Below are positions 56,292 to 64,000 of a stretch of 64,000 nucleotides of DNA, one piece after another. Location of the stretch: NCBI GenBank assembly GCA_038503065.1, contig JBCAMK010000011.1, positions 744,001 through 808,000 of the forward strand, read 5' to 3'. Under the pieces are notes generated by a model. It was given only the letters and a program-made list of their open reading frames with translations, was not told where the DNA came from and did not search any database. Every line of letters starts with the position of its first letter. Position 1 is the first letter of the stretch. This stretch comes from Paragyromitra xinjiangensis. Its lineage: Eukaryota; Ascomycota; Pezizomycetes; Pezizales; Discinaceae. Made by a program: the position numbers and the translations under genes.

Positions 56292-56445
56292 CAGTAGGCT
56301 CTCGATAAGCATGCGCTCTGGTCCAAAAAATGTATGCTTAGATCGAGGTAGACTTTATATGTGCAAGTGAAAATGGGATCGCCGAACAGTACGCCTACGG
56401 CATGAATATGCTTGTATAGAGTATGCTTATATCGAGAGTCTACTG
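56292..56445. mobile_element. Pogo-type MITE, family A copy 2 (inverted)
   Basis: 154-bp element flanked by TA. Ends: CAGTAGGCTCTCGATA-AGCAT on the left and, inverted, CAGTAGACTCTCGATATAAG on the right. The interior (CTGGTCC...AATGTATG...TAGATCGAGGTAGACTTTA...GATCGCCGAAC) matches the reverse complement of the element at 36186-36358, with roughly 20 bp missing. So it is the same family in opposite orientation. Confidence 0.85.
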
Positions 56446-58159
56446 TAGTATCAAATTCCAAGTACTGAAATTCCGGACCGGAAATAACCTCTCCTAGGAA
56501 AATCGGTACCATACGGCGGTTTATATCTGTACAACTAATAGTGGAGAATCGAAGACCACCTCAAATATTATTTTAACCTACTAGCACCATCTATTAATGT
56601 CTCAGGTAGCTAATGTCGTACTTAGTTCGCTAATATTTCATAACTGCGCTATAGTTGTGCAATTTCCTCGGATCCCCATACTAGGAACTCAGGAAAGGAG
56701 TCGAGAGGATCATTTCAAAACTAGCTCAACTCAACCCGCTGCTCCCGGAGATTTCCATTGTGACCAAAATCCCTGCAAATATGCAGGTGGTTGAGGTTGC
56801 GGTTCTTGGGCTAGGCCCCGGGGTTAGGTTTTAGCTGAACTTGAGAATTATATCGAATCCTATGATAATAAGGTTATGTTCACATAAAATGGGATACGAG
56901 GTTGTAACTTCCTCACTCAAGGAAGGAGAACGGCAAAAACATGATGTATGCATGGGCCGTCACTCGACTATAACACTGTTGTTCATCCTCAGAAGAACTC
57001 AGACAGCGTGAGGGCTATTCCCCAATCAACTTCACAGCAAACCCCCCTTTAATTTACGTTGGATCTACTTATATTTGCAGGCCCCCTGGCTGCCTTTGTT
57101 CCCTCGTTGCAGAAACTAAGAATATAGCTTCGATATTTAGCAGGAACGGTAAAGCCCAAACCCTACTATGCCCATGCCCTATTTAAGGCAGGATATATTT
57201 GCATTAGATCTCACTGCCGCTTCAGGTCACCACGTTTCCCCCTATATATAGGCGCCAATGCACACCCTCCTTTATCGGGCTGCCTTGGTTGCACTACATA
57301 CCTGTATCTAGGGCCCCGCATGCAAACCAACCTTAGGGTCTGAGTCCGGACCTAATTTTACCAGGTCGGGATTAAGCCGCCAACGTCATCTGCAGCTAAC
57401 AAAAGCTCACACCTACTCCATCTGTTGCTAAGAAAATAAATTTCCGCAGGTTGTGTGAGGCTATGGAACAGCGGTCACCTTCCCCATCGGAAATCACTCG
57501 GGTCCCCAGACGTGAGGAAAGGGAAAGAAAAGTGATGAATGAATAAGGCACGAACGAGAGTCGCATGGTAAAACGGGAGGAATAGCATTTATCGATGGTA
57601 CGAATTACAAGTCGAATTCTGCTCTGCAGAAATATGACAGATAGATACAATGCAGGTACTGCTTAAAAATAGACAGAGATGAAAGGCAAAGATGTTTGAC
57701 CTCGCTACACCAGAGGACGACCCCTCCATTAAGAAAACTTAAGTAAAATAAGCGATGGATATCCAGAAGTGAAAGGTGAAAGTCCAAAAATCACTGGTTT
57801 TAAGAGAAAAAATCAATCAAAACGCCTTGCTCCTTTAATTTAACGAGCACCAATAGCAGTTGAAAGTAGAAATCAAAGCTAAACGAAAATGGCCGAAGAA
57901 AAAAGCCGACCTCCTGCCGTACACCAAAAGACATTTCACCACCTTCCCGGTTTTTGTTTTCCTTTTTCCTGCCCCTTACAATGCTTTTGGAAACAATCCA
58001 ACCCAACCCACCTGAATACTTATGAACGACGCCAGAACAACCAAGAGAACATTCAGCATCAAAAAACCAATGACTTCTGCCCCCACGCTTGTGTGCTGAA
58101 TAGAATCGAGCCCAATCTCAGCTAAGATAACATCCTGTGGGTGAAAGGCTATTGACGAT
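56446..58159. other. Intergenic, no gene seen
   Basis: 1.7 kb of AT-rich sequence left of the methyltransferase 3' end. Open frames at 57396-58125 on both strands lack recognisable domains. Confidence 0.4.
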
Positions 58160-59496
58160 CTAGCCTGCCTTTGCTTTTACTCCCCACCAGGATCCGAATT
58201 CCATGCATTCCCCGCCTCTTAATCCTCCATTCTCGAAAAAATTGACCATTAAATCCTTATACCACCTATCCCAATCGTCCTGTGGAATACTGTTCGTTTC
58301 CCTTAGGACAGGCTCCAGTGATTCGATTAACTGAGCGAATGTCAACCTTAGCATATGTCTTACTGCTTTCTCCTCGTCAGTAAGCGGTGACTGGAGAGAT
58401 CCCACTGATGTCGATGACCGCCGTGTTACTGAAACACTGTTTTTCCGGATGTTCCGCGAGCCGCTTTCGATACTGCAAGCATCGGCACTAACCCGTTTCT
58501 CACGGGTAAGGTGTGGTGCTGACGTGTCTGGATCGGTACTTTCCCACCATATCTCGTCTAGTGGTAACGCTACCCGTCTCGAATGTATTCCTACTATTTT
58601 TTCCTCCATCAAGAATAAGGGCCCAACGAGCGTGCAGGGTACAGGTGATAGTTGGTACTTGGTGAGCATCTTCGTTACTCGCTCGTTCCATGTGCGGATA
58701 TATGGATTTTCAACGGCATTCGCGAACTGAGTAGTTGGCATCATCATGTATGCGCCGGAGCCGGGGATGTAAGGAACGTTAGACCGTTGTAGTGATCTGA
58801 TGGAATAGTCCGCTATCTAGCGTCAATGGATTACATTATAGAGTGAAATTTTGTGTGAGGATGGAACAACATACAGCATTGGAATTCAAATGTTCCTCCG
58901 GGCTTGAGAACCCGGACACACTCTGATATCTGTTCATTACATGCATCGTTGAAAGGTGTGGCCATCGAAATCTCCCGACAGAAAACGTAGTCGAATTCCC
59001 CATCCGAGAAAGGGAAGGGGACTACTTGAAAGTTGTGTTTGACAAATGTAAAGTTGACCCCCTTCATCTCCGCGTGAACCGGGACTATATCCATGCCTAC
59101 GAACCGTACATCTGGCCTCCCCCTCGCCGCAAACTCATCTGCAACGCTTGCACTCCATATAGCTGTCCCACAACCAATTTCCAAAACCTTGTCGGGGATA
59201 TCACAGTCGTTAAACCCTGAACAATATAATCCACCGTAAACCTCCCGTTGAACCTCGTGGAACAAAGACTGCCGACTCAATTCTTGAACATCGCAGGGGA
59301 GATAGTACTGTATTGATTCATCGCCGTGGAACCGTCGCCCGTACCGTGTAGCAAAAGTTGGTGGTTTTGGTAAGGATTGCACACTGGTCTTCCGTGCACT
59401 TGTTGGTGAGGTGGGATGGTCGTGAGACGAGGTTGAGGCGTAAGGGCTCATGAATGCAACGGGTGGGACATATAAATCCATAAATCCCCCTTCCAT
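58160..59496 (-). CDS. SAM-dependent methyltransferase (class I), fungal
   Basis: Exons 59496-58875 and 58812-58160 (GTATGT donor, GATAG acceptor, phase 1) give 424 aa. The Rossmann methyltransferase motifs are clear: motif I VLEIGCGTAIW (residues 104-114), post-I FVGMDI, motif II region FPFSDGEFDYVFCREISMAT, and CVRVLKPGGTFEFQ. Residues 1-50 are Ser/Thr/Pro-rich. The C-terminal 200 residues have a second, methyltransferase-associated part with a Ser/Arg-rich insertion (NSVSVTRRSSTSVGSLQSP) and an ending GGECMEFGSWWGVKA. The substrate cannot be told. No secondary-metabolism genes lie beside it, so a housekeeping or regulatory role is as likely as a biosynthetic one. Confidence 0.85.
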
Positions 59497-61026
59497 AAGG
59501 ACTACTGGGGGATATATATCTTAGATGTGGGGCCTTAGCGTAGGTGATCTTCAATCAGTTTATTGCGCCCGAACCGTCCCGTAGCAGCGGCACAACAGAG
59601 GGGCTAGATCTAAAAAATTATGAGCCTTTTCCTTGGTAAGGAAGAGTCAAGGGTCAACCGACTAACCTAACTATAGATGGTGAACGCTGGCACGATTCCA
59701 CACGACACCCGTGGCGACGGGATCCAGGTCTACGGAGCCTAAGTTTGACAAGGAACGACAAGTTGGGATGGAAATTGTGAGTTCAGGTTTAGCGATCGTA
59801 TCGAAATGATCGAATCGGACCTAGAAGGCCAGAGCACTCGACTGGGGCTGGTAACTTGCGTGGTGACCCGGACTTTGGGGCTTGAGTCTTGCAGGCTGAG
59901 GTCCGATCTTCAGAGGCGGAATGGCGTGTTAACGTCCCAAAGATTGGCTGTATATAATGTGCTGTAAGCTCGGACACCCACTTTATTCTATCAGAAAGCC
60001 TCCTGGGAGCCTTGGAAGACTAATGGCGTGTAGGAGCTCTGGCTTTTGGAGATGGGGATTTCCGCGTTGAAGTTGGCAGTTCGGAGGAGACCGTTTAAAG
60101 GACAAGTCTGTGTCGAAAGCGGGATTACACGGGCTCTAAAAGCAATAAAGGAACGATCACCAAGCAGCGCGGATACTTGGGCAGGCGTGTTTTGTGGAAG
60201 AGCGACGGGTTCCTTAAAGACACCACCACCAAGCACCAAGCTGACGCTTATACAATACAGATGACAAGTATGTGCTCGTAGTATCCCAGGGGTGGTAACT
60301 AGAGCACAATGCTGGCTCAGTAATTGCATAAACCCATCCATCCGGCAATTCTGGCGCGAACATGGAGGGAGCTGGTTGCTGCGGTGTCCTCGACGCAGCG
60401 TAACATTCTGTGGAGTAGTTTCCTTACGCCCTGAAACACATCTTCCCCACCACTCATTTCGCCGCCCACCTCCTCGGGAATGAAAAAATATGTGTACACG
60501 TGGGAAGCACGCTTTGATAAACGAGGATGCTTCCGGATTCGCTCAAGTCGGGTGGGGTCGCGAGCATAATCACAAACAATAAGCAATCATCGTACGGGTA
60601 TTTGCCCGGTCTCCCTTCCGGCCATCTGGAGTTCGCGGGGAAGTTGGGAGTCCTGTGAAATTTGCGAGCTTGGCCTGATCTGACAAGGGATGCATCGCTG
60701 CATGTGTCTTTTGCTGGATCGTGCTGCAGAATACCGGGTGTGGGTAGCTCGTAGTCTCGCTTCCAGTTGGATACCCAAACTGACACACTCATGTGGGTGC
60801 CCCAGGATTTACATCTCGTCCATCTCTGCTGTGCAACATTTTGCGCCGGTCTGGACCCAAGGAGATACTGCATCCTGGAGAACGATAATGCGCTGCGGTG
60901 GCACGGGCTGCGTCTCCGCCTGAAACGAGTGACAGTATGTGATGAGGAGGGAATGAACTAGGCTCCAAAATGAAAATAGGTGGCAAATATAGCCTTGCCT
61001 TCTCTCTGTTACCAGAGCTAAGTGTA
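59497..61026. other. Intergenic, no gene seen
   Basis: 1.5 kb. Many short overlapping frames on both strands at 59990-60960, none with an identifiable motif; the methyltransferase promoter is at the left end. Confidence 0.4.
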
Positions 61027-61107
61027 CAACCGTGTAAGAAAAGTCTTGACACCCTGGTAGCTGTTTCGTTAGTGAGGTGGGGTGTCAAGACTTTCTTACG
61101 CGGCTGT
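61027..61107. mobile_element. Miniature Tc1/mariner-like foldback element
   Basis: 81 bp, almost entirely inverted repeat. The left arm CAACCGTGTAAGAAAAGTCT continues into TGACACCC; the right arm mirrors it (GGGTGTCAAGACTTTCTTAC) with three mismatches/gaps. TA flanks both ends (61025-26, 61108-09). Only about 25 bp separate the arms. The arm sequence GTAAGAAA-GTCTTGACACC resembles fungal Tc1/mariner termini; that family call is inference. Confidence 0.75.
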
Positions 61108-61440
61108 ATACTACATGTACTTATATTTATCCCATTTCGATCTTCAGAACTTTGGGGAATGCAACCCAAAATGATTAGCCGGGATAGAATCTTCGCTTAC
61201 AAACGTAAATTTTCAGCAGTCTACTGTCTCATCTCCTCTTTGCCAGGAAATAAGTCTCTCTGCTCAACATCGTACATCCTTCTCCAGAGATCTAAATAAA
61301 ACCCAGCTCACCGAGTTCACCGCTACTGCAATCCGAAACATCTTAGTGAAACGTGTTTCTCGATTTAGAATTATCGACTTTTATCTGTGGAAAGTCGATC
61401 AGCCTTTACTGTTTCCCCCCGTTTTTGGAACCCCCGTTTT

Positions 61441-64000
61441 ATGCACCCCGACGACATCAGCGGATCCTCAGATACAGCGTTCACTCAATCTGCTCCTGTA
61501 CCTCCCTCCCAAACCACTCAACATGGATTTTCGGCCCCATCTTCAGCATGCCCTTCCCTCCGTGTTGGCTCGCGGGGGGTTGACCCAAGTGGCGTCATCG
61601 ACGATAGTGGGTCGAACGAGGGATCTGCTGAGGGTTCATCTCGGTTGAATGCTGCAGAGGAAATTCCAACAGTGGAAGCATCTCTAAGTGACGAAAGAAG
61701 TGAACTGCCATCTAAGAAGGATGCAATTCGGAAGTATGAGGCGATGGGGACTTCTCCCACGAGATGTGCGGCTTTCCGGGTCAAGAAGACGAACTGGGAT
61801 GGGAGAAAGGACAGCCCAATCGCTAAATTCCCAAATGGTATGTCGGGTCTCCTTCCAATCGTTTTGAGGTATATTATAGAAGCAAGTACCTGATTTTGAT
61901 ATAGAGGTTTTAATCCATACATTGTCTTTTCTCGACCCCCAGTCTCTCCTGAGCGCAGCACTTATATCACGACGTTTTCATTCTCTCGTGACGTCATCGC
62001 ATGCCTGGCGGTCTGCTTTCTCTCGTTATTTTCCTTCACCTCTAACCGGCTCATCATTTGATGCCCATGAGTCAACTGCCCTTTCCTCTTCCCAAGATAG
62101 GCGTTACTTCACACGTCTTTCTGGGCCCGAAAACAATGAGAATGCATGGAGAAGGGAATATATCCTTCGTACTCGACTACTCCGGAGCTTAGCTAGAGGA
62201 AAGGCAAATATTTCCACAAACCTCACAAACCCCATGAGCCATAACTCCCATGGGAGTGTAGTTATAACGTATCCTGCTGCGACAGGCTCTTGGAGCGTAA
62301 CCCATATGGTAGCAGATTTCACACCAAGAGGAGTCAGACTATTGCATGCATCTGTGCATACTCCTGGAGTTGTCAGTGCAAGTGACCCTACGATTGGTAA
62401 GGCTCAGTTACATATTTTTTTTACTTTAGTAGGGTTTATTGCTAAATTTTTGGTTAAGGCAAGGTAGAGAGGCCTCCGCTAGCAGAGGCCTTTATGCACG
62501 CTCAACAAATGCCCGACCTTCACCAACCTCTGCTAGGACTTCAAGGGTATGAGGTAGCGACGGATATGGGAACATCAGGAGTCATGGATCTCTCTGAAAG
62601 CATTGGCTGGATTTATGGCGAGAACGTCTCTGGCGGGAAAGTCTATATCCATCCATATCCGTCTCCATATATAACTGCCGCTCCTCCGGGGCTTTACATT
62701 CGGCCCGAGCATGAAAGTATAGACGGCTTTCATCCAGCTATAACATCTGTGTGGATTGCAAAGAAACGTTCAACGGGAATTCTTGAAAAGACCGAGGGAT
62801 GGGCCGGGGTTGTGACTGGCAATAGCCGCGGTGTCGTGTCGATTTATGACTTGAGCTTCGGGAAAGAAAGTAAGTTGACCAGCCGCAAGAAATCCTGCAT
62901 ATCCCCCGGCATCTCAATAGTTTCAATAAAAGTCGACGACGACTACTCCGTGAAGAAGATGAAACAAGGGAATATCTGGATCATTGTCATCAATGCTCTT
63001 GGCGAGGTTTATTACCTCCGAAATTCACTTAGCTCTTGGAAAATTATCCCTCAGACGGCCCGGCTACCAACTGCTTTATATTATTCAACTTTTACACCAC
63101 CTGTAGTGGATCAGACGGAGATTGAGCGGCCTAAGTGGGAAAAACTGAGGGATGAAAGGTTGATGAAAATGGACTATGATCAAGTGAAAGAAATATGGGG
63201 AAGCTGGGGGATGGATTGGTTTGTTGAGGTGGATTGGGCCGATCGCAATGTGATCCTCGGCAAAAAACAAAGTATCGAAAGGCGACCTCGATCTCAAGAT
63301 GATGCGGTGAAGGTGGACTTGTGCCGGTACCGCCTAGTCCTTCGGACACAGAGTGCGAAGGGTCAGAGCGAGTTGATGCGCGAATTGGTTGTTGGTTCTG
63401 GAGGAGGGTCTAAGTCTACAGCCGAAGGCATGGAGGGTTCTGTCTTCGGAGGAACCCAGGAATCCACGAGGGATATAGGTATCGGTAATAATATTGCCGT
63501 ACCATCAATTTCGGGGGGCGAAATTCCGGACCTTTGGATGACTACACACCTCAAACTCCAAGGTCAAAATGTGCACATTATCACAGCTATGGCAATAGAT
63601 AATTCGAATCTCGCCCTTCTTTCCGATCGTGAGGGTCTCGGCGCAGAAGGAGACATTCCTGGGGGCAATGGTAGATTATTCGCAGTCGGCACAAATATGG
63701 GGTCTATTTTTGTGTGGAATATTCGTAGTCCTACACCCTCAGCTATTGCAGACGTCACGGATATTCAATTTCCGTTGAGAGTCATCCATACCGATTCGCC
63801 TCAAATATCAAGTTTAGCTCTCTCCTCGCTCTACTTGGTGCATGGTGGCACTGATGGACTAGTCCAAGCTTGGGACCCTTTGGGATCTACTCTTTTGCCT
63901 GTACGCAATATCCATTCCAAGTTCTCCTCGCGCGCGAGACGTCGGATAGCTCAAGCCGACGCTGGCGCCCAAGAAGAGTTTGGCATTGGGGATAACCAAT
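61441..64000 (+). CDS. F-box protein with beta-propeller-like C-terminal region (partial, Ufo1-like)
   Basis: Substrate receptor candidate for an SCF ubiquitin ligase. Exons 61441-61837, 61905-62396 and 62468 to beyond the right edge; the visible part codes about 807 aa without a stop. Residues 1-125 are Ser/Pro-rich. The F-box spans the first splice: FPN/EVLIHTLSFLDPQSLLS, then AALISRRFHSLVTSSHAWRS. Exon 3 has WD-like blades (GVVTGNSRGVVSIYDLSFG, FAVGTNMGSIFVWNIRSPTP, YLVHGGTDGLVQAWDPLGS). The arrangement resembles yeast Ufo1, which adds C-terminal ubiquitin-interacting motifs; that part would lie outside the window. Start choice: the first ATG in frame, at 61441. Confidence 0.82.

Noticed and set aside
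60454..61169. Several overlapping frames on both strands
   Set aside because: Mutually overlapping with no motif or splice signals; taken as chance open frames in a less AT-rich gap.
1..64000. tRNA, rRNA or CRISPR features
   Set aside because: I looked for tRNA A/B-box and cloverleaf patterns, rRNA motifs and regularly spaced repeats by eye and found none; a tRNAscan run would be the decisive test.

Overview
The window reads as a gene-dense stretch of a filamentous ascomycete (Pezizomycotina) nuclear genome. Genes lie on both strands and are cut by many short introns (about 45-170 bp, mostly 50-70 bp) with GT...AG ends and CTAAC/CTAAT-type branch points. They encode eukaryotic core proteins plus typically fungal ones such as a PalB/Rim13 calpain, Pan1, Med10 and Kin17/Rts2. 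The genus cannot be read from the sequence. I rebuilt exon structures by hand. In nearly every multi-exon gene the exon phases sum to a complete reading frame.

Layout, left to right: the 5' end of a probable SMC6 gene runs off the left edge. After a gene-poor 4 kb come PAN1 (endocytic actin scaffold), a pogo-like MITE, mitochondrial ribosomal protein bS18m, a divergent eIF2-beta, Arp2/3 subunit ARPC1, ERO1, KIN17, mitochondrial uS4m, cyclase-associated protein (CAP/Srv2), ribosomal protein eS28 and EXO70. From 28 to 36.8 kb lies a repeat-rich block with only two genes, both long linker-poor C2H2 zinc-finger arrays, and several MITE/LTR-like sequences. From 36.8 kb core genes resume: TEX1 (THO complex), MED10, PLP1/TXNDC9-like, an unknown coiled-coil protein, an unknown membrane protein, a Cid1-like nucleotidyltransferase, RPC31 (Pol III), the calpain PalB/RIM13 and RRP43 (exosome). 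After another repeat-bearing gap come a SAM methyltransferase and, running off the right edge, an F-box protein with a beta-propeller-like C-terminal half.

Several genes act in linked processes. PAN1, ARPC1, CAP and EXO70 all serve cortical actin and polarized secretion. MED10, RPC31, TEX1, the Cid1-like enzyme and RRP43 cover transcription, mRNP assembly and RNA tailing/decay. eIF2-beta, eS28, bS18m and uS4m serve translation. I see no operon-like logic; the close spacing seems to reflect compact gene packing with shared divergent promoters (for example 41562/41768 and 45828/46082).

No obvious new multi-gene system stands out. The best candidates for something unusual are the zinc-finger gene built from exact 52-residue two-finger repeats, the reduced eIF2-beta with a single lysine block, a GC-AG intron in MED10, an apparent compensated splice shift in the bS18m gene, and at least five non-autonomous DNA elements including two copies of one pogo-type family.
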